From Paraktedonobacter sp035294465 (GTDB lineage: Bacteria; Chloroflexota; Ktedonobacteria; Ktedonobacterales; Ktedonobacteraceae), in the NCBI GenBank assembly GCA_035294465.1, contig DATGKW010000121.1:1-40098 (forward strand): DNA of 40,098 bases. The letters run 5' to 3'. Positions 26,228-34,654 of this stretch are shown piece by piece. The notes under the pieces were generated by a model. The model was not told where the DNA came from, did no database searches, and saw only the letters and a program-made list of their open reading frames with translations. Position 1 is the stretch's first letter; each line of letters starts with the position of its first letter. The translations under genes and the position numbers were made by a program.

Positions 26228-27955
26228 TTAGTGTTGCAGGATGTAGATGTTGGCCCAATCGTTAGGTGGGATGATATCCATGCTGTTATCTACGATACCC
26301 ACGACATACGGCTTGCGCAGAAAAACGCTGGTGACTTGCTCTATAGGCAGCCACGCGACATCATTGACAAGTTGCTGCTCCGCCTGCTGGTACACCTGTA
26401 AGCGCGCACTGGTTGTAAAGTTGGTGTCGGCGCTGGACAGTTGCTGCTGGGTAAGCTGCTGGCGCGCGACATCGGTGCTGGTATTCTGGCCGTAATTCAT
26501 GTTGTTGAATACGGACCCATCACCAAACTGGCGGGTTAGCCAGTCCTGCGGATCAGGATACTCGGCAACCCACGACAATCCCCACATTTGCAGGCCCTGC
26601 GAGTTGCCGGTGGCCGCCGAAACCTGGTCCAGCAGTGTGTTGGAATCGACAGCACTGGCTGTGACGGTCACACCCAGAACACGCCGCCACATCGAGATCA
26701 GGCTCTGCACTTCCTGGGCAAAGCTACTTGACCCACTGGCGTAGGTCAGGGTGATGGGAGGCATCTGCGAAACGCTGGACCACCCCTCTTGCTGCAAGCC
26801 CTGCCGCAATAGCGCTTGAGCCTCTGTGGGATCGCCCTTGAGCGAAGTCACGCCATCAGGCCCGGTGAGGTTGGGATTATAGCCGGGCATGCCCTGCGGG
26901 ATAATATGGTTGGTGGGAATGACCGTGTTTTTCCAGACGTTTTTCGCGATGGCTGTTTTATCGATGGCCAGAGCAAAAGCCTGGCGGATACTGATGTTAT
27001 CGAACGGTGGGACCTTATAGTTCATCGTGTAATAGTTGATCCATAGCTGGGGCACCTGGTGATAGTCCGGGCGTTTGGCAATGGCGGGAAGAGCATTCAG
27101 AGGAACGCCGGCGGTATCTACTTTGCCTGCGGCATAGTCGTTGTAAGCGGCTGCTTGCTGGGTATAAAATGGAAAATCGACTTCGCGCAATTGCGGTTTT
27201 GGCCCATAATAATAGCGGTTAGGCACAAAAACGATCTTCTGCCCGTGAACATATTGCTTGATCACAAACGGGCCAGTGCCACCACCCAGATTGAGATAGT
27301 CAGTGAAGTTATTTCCATACTGTGTAACAAATTTTTGCTCAACGACATACGAACAGGCGTTAGCAAGCATAGTAAGGAAATAGGGCGCCTTCACCTGGGT
27401 AACGATCTTGAGCGTGCTCGAATCTACGACGATCAAGCTATCGCCGATCAACGTGGAGATGGTACCAGCCAGTAGTTTGTTCGCGTCCTGGATAATGCCA
27501 AGATAGATGGGGGCTACACTCGATTTGGTCGCCGGTAATAGCGCGCGGTTGATGCTATAGGCCACGTCGTTGGCTGTAAGAGGCGTGCCATCGCTGAATT
27601 TCAGATGAGGCCGCAGGTGAAAGGTCCAGGTAAGACCATCCGAACTCGTTTGCCAGCTGCTGGCCAGCTGCGGCTGCACCTCTAGATGATCATTCAATTG
27701 CACCAATCCGGTAAAAATCATAGAAATAGCCGACAAAGAATCCTGATCATAGGCCAGTGCGGGGTCCAGCGTAGTCAGGTCTGTACTCCCATTTAAAAGA
27801 ATCAGTGGCTCTCTAAAGATCTGCTGGCTGGCCGGGGCCTTGCCCACTTTAGCATTTGACCCGCCAAACAGTGAACAGCTTGTTAGAAGCAGAGTAGTTA
27901 TCAGGCATAATACATAGGGCGTCATGCTATGAAGCGCTTTTTTGCTTATACGCAT
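26228..27955 (-). CDS. Peptide-type ABC transporter substrate-binding lipoprotein (SBP_bac_5), copy 2
   Basis: A 575-residue paralogue of the neighbouring binding protein. Seen: signal peptide with lipobox LTSC (lipidated C27), TTLDPALAYDQDSLSAISMIFTGLV, the HLRPHLKFSDGTPLTANDVAYSINRALLP signature and FDNISIRQAFALAIDKTAIA. GAGGAGA lies about nine bases before the ATG. It has its own terminator, so it is transcribed at least partly alone. Two binding proteins feeding one permease pair would widen the substrate range; this is inference from gene order. The core is clearly similar to copy 1, whereas the signal peptides differ. Confidence 0.94.
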   Translation of the reverse strand: MRISKKALHSMTPYVLCLITTLLLTSCSLFGGSNAKVGKAPASQQIFREPLILLNGSTDLTTLDPALAYDQDSLSAISMIFTGLVQLNDHLEVQPQLASSWQTSSDGLTWTFHLRPHLKFSDGTPLTANDVAYSINRALLPATKSSVAPIYLGIIQDANKLLAGTISTLIGDSLIVVDSSTLKIVTQVKAPYFLTMLANACSYVVEQKFVTQYGNNFTDYLNLGGGTGPFVIKQYVHGQKIVFVPNRYYYGPKPQLREVDFPFYTQQAAAYNDYAAGKVDTAGVPLNALPAIAKRPDYHQVPQLWINYYTMNYKVPPFDNISIRQAFALAIDKTAIAKNVWKNTVIPTNHIIPQGMPGYNPNLTGPDGVTSLKGDPTEAQALLRQGLQQEGWSSVSQMPPITLTYASGSSSFAQEVQSLISMWRRVLGVTVTASAVDSNTLLDQVSAATGNSQGLQMWGLSWVAEYPDPQDWLTRQFGDGSVFNNMNYGQNTSTDVARQQLTQQQLSSADTNFTTSARLQVYQQAEQQLVNDVAWLPIEQVTSVFLRKPYVVGIVDNSMDIIPPNDWANIYILQH

Positions 27956-28066
27956 ACGGTGGCTTCTCCTCGGAAAGCTATTGGTCAGAATTTGAGCTAA
28001 GCTTGTTTAGAACATTGACAATAACGCAAACCGACCCTCCAATGGCGCATATCTGGTACAAAATAG

Positions 28067-28137
28067 TCTCAGAGAATAATGGATGAGTCAAAAGCCGGAT
28101 TGAATCCGGCTTTTGACTCATCCATTATTCTCTGAGA
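28067..28137. terminator. Perfect 35-bp inverted repeat with 1-base spacer
   Basis: Positions 28067-28101 and 28103-28137 are perfect reverse complements around one central G. The structure begins 5 bases beyond the stop of the minus-strand gene at 28143, so it would end that transcript. An RNA copy would fold into an unusually long uninterrupted stem. On the minus strand no T-tract follows. Confidence 0.8.
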
Positions 28138-28142
28138 AACCC

Positions 28143-29564
28143 TCAAGCTCGCGTTACTGTGCTACGCTTGGCTAGCGACACGGCCCGCAGCGCGACCTGC
28201 AAGAAGCCTTCGATATTGGCGCTGGTGAGATCTTTTGGCCAGGCCAGGGATTCATCGCCCGCGGTCAGCACGATTTGCAGGGTATGGCCCTGATCAGCAG
28301 TTGCATCTGCCTGCGCTGCTGCCAGGCCAATGACGCCGAAGAGCGCCCGCAGGTCGTGGCCCAGTTGGATATAACGCCGTGCATTGGCAAGCGCGCCTGT
28401 GATATCCTGAGCCTCGATGCGCTCACTCAGGCTTTCCAGCAATGCAGGCGCAATCAGACCGCCGCCACCGACTCCAGGACTCACGCCCTTGTCCGGCGTA
28501 GCCTGGACGCCAAGCTCCTGCCATAGAGAGTTGATATAAGAGGCGGCTGTGAAGAGCAGGGGCAGCGCCTCAATCTCCTGGACCTGCGTATAGACCTTGC
28601 GCACTGCCGAAGCGTAGAGCAAGCCGTGAGCAGCTCGCACAAAGAGATCTCGGTCATCGTCGCTGATACTCTGCACCAGATCGCAGGCGGCCAGCGCAAT
28701 GACTGACCCGACGCCGCGCGCGGAGGCGCCATTTTTGATCAACGCGTTATAGACACCCTGGCAAACCTTCGGCGTGGGCGCATCGCTGAGAATCAAATCA
28801 CGCAGAGGTAGCGCATTCTCGTTGCGCGGTGCAGCCAGGCGCGTGCGATAGCTCTCCAGGCTGTACTGCGGCTCTTTCAAGAGACTGCGCACTACCTCGA
28901 TCCAGGCCGGCTCCTCCGTGTGCAAAGGCAGATGCGGTGTCAGCCAGTGGATATAACCAGGCGCGTCCTCGCCCCATTCAACTGTGTCGAGCACCTGCGC
29001 ACCGCGCACAGCCGCAAGCAGCGTGTGCCCATCCTCCTGAAAAGTCTGCGAGATCGCATCATAAATACGCACAGAGATGGTTCTGTAATCGGCGCCGGTG
29101 CCATACAGGCCAAGCAATAGACGCTCCACCGTAGCAGCGTCGCCAGCGTAGACCGCTTTATGCATCGCCGTGCTAACCGTTTCGTCAGCCGGGAGATCGC
29201 CGGGGAAAAGAGGATCGGGCCGATCACGCGATACATCTTTCCCGGCCCTCACCGCCGGTGTAGCGGCCGCCAGTGCCTGAAGCACCAACGGTATTCCGCT
29301 GACCTTTTCCTCTGTACCCTCGCCAAGCACATAGCGCAATGCAAAGAGCCAGCGACAGAGCATACCTGCCGCGCCAAGCGTCAGCACAGTATGCCCCTCG
29401 CTATCCCCGCGCATGGCAACCAGCCCGACCTGCCCGATCAATTCAGAGGCATCCTCCGCACGCGTGATCACCTCGCGCGCCATCCTGACCAGCGCCTGGC
29501 CATCCCCAGCGGCAACCGCGTCAATAAAGTTAGAAAGATTATTATGAACTGCAACTGATGACAT
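28143..29564 (-). CDS. Uncharacterised helical-repeat protein
   Basis: A 473-residue protein I cannot assign. Seen: four degenerate alpha-helical units of about 65 residues at roughly 12-73, 132-198, 254-320 and 373-440. They share a pattern of A-x(2-3)-GD near the start and a DxGHTL-type segment near the end (EGHTV at 56, DGHTLLAAV at 178, QGHTLQIVL at 425; the third copy, DRDLFVRAA, has diverged). A Gly-rich linker (GVGGGG) lies near 364. There is no signal peptide or transmembrane helix, so it is probably cytosolic. A weak GAGGG precedes the ATG. The conserved Gly-His in each unit could be structural or ligand-binding. It stands alone, divergent from a methyltransferase gene. Confidence 0.85.
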   Translation of the reverse strand: MSSVAVHNNLSNFIDAVAAGDGQALVRMAREVITRAEDASELIGQVGLVAMRGDSEGHTVLTLGAAGMLCRWLFALRYVLGEGTEEKVSGIPLVLQALAAATPAVRAGKDVSRDRPDPLFPGDLPADETVSTAMHKAVYAGDAATVERLLLGLYGTGADYRTISVRIYDAISQTFQEDGHTLLAAVRGAQVLDTVEWGEDAPGYIHWLTPHLPLHTEEPAWIEVVRSLLKEPQYSLESYRTRLAAPRNENALPLRDLILSDAPTPKVCQGVYNALIKNGASARGVGSVIALAACDLVQSISDDDRDLFVRAAHGLLYASAVRKVYTQVQEIEALPLLFTAASYINSLWQELGVQATPDKGVSPGVGGGGLIAPALLESLSERIEAQDITGALANARRYIQLGHDLRALFGVIGLAAAQADATADQGHTLQIVLTAGDESLAWPKDLTSANIEGFLQVALRAVSLAKRSTVTRA

Positions 29565-29780
29565 ATGTGTCTACCCTCTACTCGACCGGTTCTTCCAGTC
29601 GAATTTTATTCCTGTAGTATTTTCCTGGTCCTTGCTCGCAGCTTTGTCTCACAAGAACTCGTTCCCGGCATATCAAGGTACGTAGTCCATCCTATTCTAT
29701 AAGACTTCTGGTGTCAATTTTTTGTTCTTGTTCAGTATCCCCCCAATCCTCAAGGGCCACCCCTATCCGTCCCCTTACTA

Positions 29781-29809
29781 TCGACATATTCCCCCCAATA
29801 CGATATACT
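29781..29809 (+). promoter_or_regulatory. Sigma-A-type promoter of the methyltransferase gene
   Basis: TCGACA (29781-29786), a 17-bp spacer and TATACT (29804-29809): five of six matches in each hexamer at ideal spacing. Transcription would start near 29816, about 85 bases before the ATG. The rest of the 337-base divergent region (29565-29901) shows no supported gene. Confidence 0.7.
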
Positions 29810-29901
29810 ATTAGCAAGCGCATGCTCTATTTCACTCTGCGCAAGAGAAAACGCGTGCAAAACGACCAGGCAGAACCATCACGCAAGGAGTGTAGCTATC
29901 G

Positions 29902-30810
29902 ATGTCTACATCGCCTAACCGGCGCCGTGGGCAACCCGGGCAGCCCACTACCTATTTCGTACAAGACCAGCATAATAGAGAAGAACTCGCTCGTCAGACC
30001 ATTCAAGACCAATTTATTACCAAAGGTATGGGGGGGGTGTTGCCAGAGCAGCCCGACGCGGCGAGCCTTCGCCGCGTGCTCGACGTCGGTTGTGGCCCCG
30101 GCGGCTGGCTCATCGAGACCGCGCGAGCCTACCCATCTATCACGCAGCTGGTGGGTGTGGACGTGAATAGCAAGATGGTCGAGTATGCGCAGGCGCAGGC
30201 AGTCGCACAGCACGTAGAGACCCGAGTGGAATTTAAGGTGATGGATGCGCTCAAACGAATGGGTTTTCCCGATGGACACTTTGATCTTGTCAATCAGCGC
30301 CTGGGATGGAGCTTCCTGCGGACCTGGGATTGGCCGAATCTTTTGCTCGAATACCGACGCATCACTCGCGGGGGCGGCGTGATCCGCATCAGCGAAGGTG
30401 ATGCTGTTGGTACTAGCAACTCCCCGACGCTAACCCATCTTCTTGATATATGGCTCGATGCGATGTATGAAGCGGGGCATCTCTTTACCCAGGAAAAAGA
30501 GGGGGTGACCAGCCAGTTAGAACGCCTGCTGCAAAAGGTGGGACTCCAGGGTGTGCAGACGCGCAGCTATCTTCTGGAATATCGCACAGGCACCCCTGAA
30601 TGCAAGCAGTTTTGTGAGAATATGAGACTCTTCCTGCAAACAAGTCTGCCTTTCATGCGCAAATGGAGCCGCCATGTGCCCGAAAACTATGATCAACTTT
30701 ACCAGCAGGCGCTCAGCGAGATGCAGCGACCGGACTTCGCCGCAACCTGGGGGATGGTCACGTCCTGGGGCATTAACCAGGAGTTAGTGCTCGCACGAGA
30801 TGATAGGTGA
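29902..30810 (+). CDS. SAM-dependent methyltransferase (class I)
   Basis: A 302-residue protein. Seen: motif I VLDVGCGPGGWLIE (residues about 59-72), an acidic residue after strand 2 (VGVDVNSKMVEYA, D87) that would bind the ribose of S-adenosylmethionine, FKVMDALKRMGFPDGHFDLVNQRLG as the motif II/III region, and a C-terminal substrate-binding half. AAGGAG is 11 bases before the ATG, behind a good promoter. The acceptor substrate is unknown; the fold matches small-molecule methyltransferases of the ubiE/Methyltransf_25 type. There is no operon partner on the left; a DinB-like gene follows about 100 bases downstream. Confidence 0.92.
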   Translation: MSTSPNRRRGQPGQPTTYFVQDQHNREELARQTIQDQFITKGMGGVLPEQPDAASLRRVLDVGCGPGGWLIETARAYPSITQLVGVDVNSKMVEYAQAQAVAQHVETRVEFKVMDALKRMGFPDGHFDLVNQRLGWSFLRTWDWPNLLLEYRRITRGGGVIRISEGDAVGTSNSPTLTHLLDIWLDAMYEAGHLFTQEKEGVTSQLERLLQKVGLQGVQTRSYLLEYRTGTPECKQFCENMRLFLQTSLPFMRKWSRHVPENYDQLYQQALSEMQRPDFAATWGMVTSWGINQELVLARDDR

Positions 30811-30914
30811 TAATTCTCCGAAATCAGGGCTTATTCTAACCGCATAAGCTGCTACCCTTTGCCTGGATAAGTAATGCAGATCAATTGACGTGCAGAAAGG
30901 CCCAGGAGAATATC

Positions 30915-31355
30915 ATGCCAAAAGAGCAACTCATACAAGATTTAGCCAATGCATACGAGCAGACCATCACAGCCGCGGTCGATGCCACGCAGCATGGCAT
31001 GACCCGCAAAGGAGATACATGGGGACCGCGTGAACATATTGCCCATATGGCTGGCTGGGAGATCATCGCTACTGTGCGGATTCCCGCGATCATGGCCGGA
31101 ATGGCGCCTATGGAGTTCACAGACGAGGCTCAGCAGGAGATTATGGATAATGCGATCAACGCCGCATTTGCTACCCTGATCGGGGATCAATCGCTTGATG
31201 CCCTGTGCAACATCCTGCGTCAGGCCTATCGGCGCAATATCGAAATCCTCAAGGAGCTGGATGACAGGTTCTTCCAACCCGGCCAATACGTCTACGAGCG
31301 TTCCAAAGGAGCCATCGAGCATTGCCAGGAACATATAGAGGCGCTTGTGCCGTGA
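30915..31355 (+). CDS. DinB/YfiT-like metal-dependent four-helix protein
   Basis: A 146-residue protein of DinB-superfamily type (not the polymerase DinB). Family members form a four-helix bundle with a three-His metal site and include thiol transferases and damage-induced proteins. Seen: GMTRKGDTWGPREHIAHMAGWE (about 29-50), which carries the first His pair, and EHCQEHIEALVP at the C terminus with the last His. AGGAG lies six bases before ATG 30915; the frame is open 30 bases further upstream but without a site. It follows the methyltransferase gene on the same strand. The biochemical role is unknown. Confidence 0.85.
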   Translation: MPKEQLIQDLANAYEQTITAAVDATQHGMTRKGDTWGPREHIAHMAGWEIIATVRIPAIMAGMAPMEFTDEAQQEIMDNAINAAFATLIGDQSLDALCNILRQAYRRNIEILKELDDRFFQPGQYVYERSKGAIEHCQEHIEALVP

Positions 31356-31427
31356 ACTGAGGCATATCTTTATCTCTTCGTACACAAAGAAAAAACGGCG
31401 AATGCTTACTCTTAGGTAACTATCGTC

Positions 31428-31459
31428 GGCAAACATCTATTTGCCATCTTTGCTATACT
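31428..31459 (+). promoter_or_regulatory. Upstream promoter/operator copy of the lanthipeptide operon
   Basis: The dyad GGCAAA-N6-TTTGCC (31428-31445) covers the -35 region, followed 8 bases later by the extended -10 TGCTATACT (31451-31459). No TTGACA-like -35 is present, which suggests an activator or repressor binds the dyad. Confidence 0.55.
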
Positions 31460-31534
31460 TAATCCTATAGAGGCTTTTAACAAGGTAGCATTTTTCTAAA
31501 AAAAGTGTTTGCTTACTCTCAGGTACCTGTTATT

Positions 31535-31566
31535 AGTAAAAGCCTATTTGCTGTCTTTGTTATACT
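31535..31566 (+). promoter_or_regulatory. Downstream promoter/operator copy of the lanthipeptide operon
   Basis: AGTAAA-N6-TTTGCT (31535-31552) followed by TGTTATACT (31558-31566), at the same offsets as the first copy. The outer base pair of the dyad differs on both sides (G-C to A-T), preserving symmetry. The first start codon of the operon is about 50 bases downstream. Confidence 0.55.
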
Positions 31567-31616
31567 TAATCTTGTAGAAGCTCTTTTTAATGATGTGGAA
31601 TATGTAGGGAGGGGCC

Positions 31617-32180
31617 ATGATAGCGCCACGCCAATCAATTTTTCGTGAGAAGGCATTAAAGCACTATACACAAGGGAAGAAAAAAGATATACTCCCCAAC
31701 TTTAGTTCTATTCCTGCCACGGTTTTTGTCTGGGCGCTGCTTGGCTCATTAATTATGACCGGGCTGGTCTCCTGGTACGTGCAGGTTCCTGTCTATCTCC
31801 CGGGAAATGGGTTTGTGCTTGGTCACCTGCAGCAGGCACTGGTTGGAAACAACGAGATAAGCGTCCTGGCATTTTTTCCCCCCAACGAGTTAGCGAAGCT
31901 ACGCGCCGGTCAGCCGGTGAAAATCCTGATCGACACGAATAGCCCGCAGATGAACGGTGTAGTCGCCCAGGTTCTGCCAGAAGCAACGACGCTGGCGACA
32001 GCATTTAAGCACTATGGCTTGAACCTGGGCAATGTAGGTTCGCAAACCCTGCAAGCAGTCGCACTGATCGCTTTAAGTGCAAGTCTTTCTACCACGCTCT
32101 CCACGGGGAGTAGCGTGGTGATAGAGGTCAATACAGGAACAGAATCGATGTTTTCAGCCATAAGTGGGCTTGGCAATTAA
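31617..32180 (+). CDS. Minimal HlyD-like membrane accessory protein of the lanthipeptide exporter
   Basis: A 187-residue protein. Seen: basic N terminus of the style IFREKALKHYTQG that precedes HlyD-type proteins in Ktedonobacteria and cyanobacteria, one transmembrane helix (about 33-56: ATVFVWALLGSLIMTGLVSWYV), VPVYLPGNGFVL as the first beta strands, then a short barrel-sandwich region (LAFFPPNELAKLRAGQPVKILID) followed by about 80 residues. The long coiled-coil hairpin of HlyD/MFP proteins is absent. The gene is followed directly by the C39 exporter gene, so a role as exporter partner is likely. AGGGAGGGG is just before the ATG. It may be a membrane-anchored adaptor suited to a single-membrane cell. 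Confidence 0.82.
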   Translation: MIAPRQSIFREKALKHYTQGKKKDILPNFSSIPATVFVWALLGSLIMTGLVSWYVQVPVYLPGNGFVLGHLQQALVGNNEISVLAFFPPNELAKLRAGQPVKILIDTNSPQMNGVVAQVLPEATTLATAFKHYGLNLGNVGSQTLQAVALIALSASLSTTLSTGSSVVIEVNTGTESMFSAISGLGN

Positions 32181-32213
32181 TGCCCGAAAGTCTGAATGAG
32201 GGGTAGTTGGCAG

Positions 32214-34532
32214 ATGGGTAAACCTTCACAAAGAATTACCTGGATGGACTGGGACGAGGGACCGGCGTTGGAGACGGGCTACGCTCCTCGCGTAGAGCCG
32301 TCCCGGCTTATCCAGCTCAAACCACAGGTCCCACAACGCCGCGTGCCTGTCGCGAAGCCCCGACGCGCCATTCGCAGGCTAACGAGGAAATTCCAGAAAT
32401 ACCGGGTGCCAATGATTATCCAGCAGAGCGCGATAGAGTGCGGTCTGGCCTGCCTGGCAATGGTTCTCAGCTACTACGGTCGCGAGACCTCCATCAACGA
32501 ACTGCGCGCCCAGAGCGGGATTGGCCGCGATGGCCTTTCTGCGCTCAGCATCGTGAAGATTGCACGCAACTACAATATGCGTGTGCGTGCAATCTCGTTG
32601 CAGCAGAGCGATCTGCGCAATGTGCCCCTGCCGGCTATTGTCCACTGGGAATTCAATCACTTCGTAGTGGTCGAGCGCTGGACGCAGAAGGAAGTAGAGA
32701 TTGCAGATCCCGCTCTGGGGCGCAGGAATCTGAGTCAGCAGGAATTCGACAAGAGTTTCACAGGAGTCGTGATTACGCTCGAACCAGGCGTCCATTTCGA
32801 CCGCGAGACGACTTCGGCGAAGCTTTCTCTGCGCGAATATCTGCTCCAGTACGCAGGCCAGATGCCCATGGCAATTGCCGAAGTCGTAGGAACATCGCTG
32901 TTAATCCTGGGCTTTGGCCTGATCTCTCCGCTGCTGACAAAGTTTATTCTCGATCAGGTTCTGCCTTTAAAATTGAGCGATATGATGCTCTGGCTGGGGG
33001 CCGGGCTGATCCTGATGATGCTCACGCAGACAGCAGCCACGCTGCTGCGTGAATGGCTGCTGGTCTATCTACGTGCGCGCATCGACACGCGCATGATGCT
33101 CGATTTCTTCGAGCGCATGCTTTCGCTGCCCTACAAGTTCTTTCAGGTACGCTCAAGTGGCGACCTTCTGGCGCGCATGGCCAGCAACACGGTCATTCGA
33201 GATACCATCAGCAACCAGATGATCACAACCTTCCTGGATGGAAGTACCGTTATTCTCTACTTTTTTATTCTTTTCTGGCAATCGCGCCAATTTGCCCTGC
33301 TGGCCCTAGGCATGGGCCTGCTGCAAGTTATTCTGTTATTGTGCAGCGGGCGAGCCATCCGCGACTTTTCACGGCGCGAGTTGGCAGCCCAGGGCAAGTC
33401 TCAAGGCTATATGGCCGAGGCGCTGGCAGGCATGGCCACGCTCAAGGCAGCCGGCGCGGAGCAGCAATCCCTGGAGCAGTGGACCAATCTGTTTCTGGAG
33501 CAACTGAATATTTCGGTGCGCCGCAACTATCTGACCGTGCTCATTAACGGAGCACAATCGGTCTTGCGGACACTCACGCCGATGGCTCTGCTCTGGCTAG
33601 GCGCTACGCAGGTCATGAATGGCACGCTCAGCATTGGTACGATGTTCGCGCTCAATACGCTAGCCGGAGCCTTCTTAGCCCCTATTGGCTCTCTGGTAGG
33701 CACCGGGCAGCAGCTTCAGATCGTGCGTACTCACTTTGAGCGGCTCGCCGACGTGAGCACGGCCGAACCGGAGCAGGACCGCGCGAAGGCCCTGCCACCA
33801 CCGTACCTGAGCGGGCGCATTCGGCTGGACCGCGTCAGTTTCCGCTACGACCCAGAGGCGCCAGAGGTCCTGCACAACATCAATCTGACCATTGAGCCGG
33901 GGCAAAAAGTTGCGCTGGTCGGGCGCACGGGATCAGGCAAAAGTACACTGGGGAAATTATTGCTTGGACTGTATCTGCCCACCGAGGGTCAGATCCTCTA
34001 CGATAATTTTCCCCTGACCAGCCTGGACCTCCAGGATGTCCGGCGGCAATTTGGCGTGGTTTTGCAGGAGAGCGCTATCTTTAGTGGTTCGGTGCGCCAG
34101 AACATTTCGTTGCACGATCCTTCTATGCCAATGGAGCGTATCGTTGAAGCAGCTCGCATGGCTGCGATTCACGAAGATATCGCGCGGATGCCGATGGGCT
34201 ACGAGACCTATGTCTCCGAAGGTGGTAGCGGACTCTCCGGCGGGCAGCGCCAGAGGCTGGCCATCGCGCGCGCGATCGCGCATCATCCGGCCATTCTTCT
34301 GCTAGACGAGGCGACCAGCCACCTGGATGTGATCACCGAGCAGCAGGTGGAGCACAACCTTCATGCGGTCCCCTGCACGCAGATTATTATCGCCCATCGG
34401 CTGAGCACCATTCGCGACGCCGACGTAATCATCGTACTTGATCGTGGAACCATCGTGGAAAAAGGCTCACACTTTGAGCTGATGGTACGCAATGGCTACT
34501 ACGCACAGCTCGTGCGCAGCCAGGTGCAATAG
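32214..34532 (+). CDS. lanT: LanT-type ABC exporter with N-terminal C39 leader peptidase
   Basis: A 772-residue bifunctional exporter. It should cut lanthipeptide precursors after the double Gly of the leader and export the product. Seen: a basic/Pro-rich N-terminal tail of about 60 residues; a C39 peptidase domain with catalytic C76 (QQSAIECG), H149 (HWEFNHF) and D165 (EIADPALG); six transmembrane helices from about 230 to 510; and a nucleotide-binding domain with Walker A GRTGSGKST (about 569-577), signature LSGGQRQRLAIARA, Walker B ILLLDEATS and H-loop IIAHRLSTIRDAD. ATG 32214 follows GAGGGG at 10 bases; ATG 32196, 18 bases upstream, lacks a site. All catalytic residues are intact, so it can process the four Tyr-Gly-Gly leaders encoded downstream. 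Confidence 0.95.
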   Translation: MGKPSQRITWMDWDEGPALETGYAPRVEPSRLIQLKPQVPQRRVPVAKPRRAIRRLTRKFQKYRVPMIIQQSAIECGLACLAMVLSYYGRETSINELRAQSGIGRDGLSALSIVKIARNYNMRVRAISLQQSDLRNVPLPAIVHWEFNHFVVVERWTQKEVEIADPALGRRNLSQQEFDKSFTGVVITLEPGVHFDRETTSAKLSLREYLLQYAGQMPMAIAEVVGTSLLILGFGLISPLLTKFILDQVLPLKLSDMMLWLGAGLILMMLTQTAATLLREWLLVYLRARIDTRMMLDFFERMLSLPYKFFQVRSSGDLLARMASNTVIRDTISNQMITTFLDGSTVILYFFILFWQSRQFALLALGMGLLQVILLLCSGRAIRDFSRRELAAQGKSQGYMAEALAGMATLKAAGAEQQSLEQWTNLFLEQLNISVRRNYLTVLINGAQSVLRTLTPMALLWLGATQVMNGTLSIGTMFALNTLAGAFLAPIGSLVGTGQQLQIVRTHFERLADVSTAEPEQDRAKALPPPYLSGRIRLDRVSFRYDPEAPEVLHNINLTIEPGQKVALVGRTGSGKSTLGKLLLGLYLPTEGQILYDNFPLTSLDLQDVRRQFGVVLQESAIFSGSVRQNISLHDPSMPMERIVEAARMAAIHEDIARMPMGYETYVSEGGSGLSGGQRQRLAIARAIAHHPAILLLDEATSHLDVITEQQVEHNLHAVPCTQIIIAHRLSTIRDADVIIVLDRGTIVEKGSHFELMVRNGYYAQLVRSQVQ

Positions 34533-34564
34533 AGAGTGCAGAAATTTTGCAACTCTCACCAACT

Positions 34565-34606
34565 TGCTGCGATCTGCGCAGCATTGAACGCAGGCATTCC
34601 GGCCTG
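34565..34606 (+). other. Two consecutive hairpins before the first precursor gene
   Basis: TGCTGCG/CGCAGCA (34565-34571 with 34577-34583) and CAGGC/GCCTG (34591-34595 with 34602-34606). A further weak stem lies at 34532-34557 just after the exporter stop. They may be a leaky terminator between lanT and the precursors. Confidence 0.45.
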
Positions 34607-34654
34607 TAAGTAGGGTGGCTTCGCTCTACGAGCAGCCGTTGCCATAAATAACAC

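Larger units (their letters stand above)
31403..31588. repeat. Imperfect tandem direct repeat, 107-bp period
   Basis: The segment from about 31403 to 31480 recurs at about 31510-31588. Shared blocks are GCTTACTCT-AGGTA, CTATTTGC, a GCTATACTTAATC/GTTATACTTAATC pair, and TAGA-GCT. Both copies place a hairpin-forming dyad directly upstream of an extended -10 element, so a promoter has been duplicated ahead of the lanthipeptide transport genes. Confidence 0.8.

Noticed and set aside
26816..27475. Plus-strand open frames opposite the second binding-protein gene
   Set aside because: Same situation as above; mirror frames of a conserved coding gene in GC-rich sequence.
29711..30166. Plus-strand open frame overlapping the methyltransferase start
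   Set aside because: It begins upstream of the predicted promoter, overlaps the methyltransferase gene in another frame and has no ribosome site.
31403..31588. The 107-bp repeat as a CRISPR or transposon end
   Set aside because: There are only two imperfect copies with no spacer regularity and no nuclease or transposase gene; both carry promoter elements, which explain them better.
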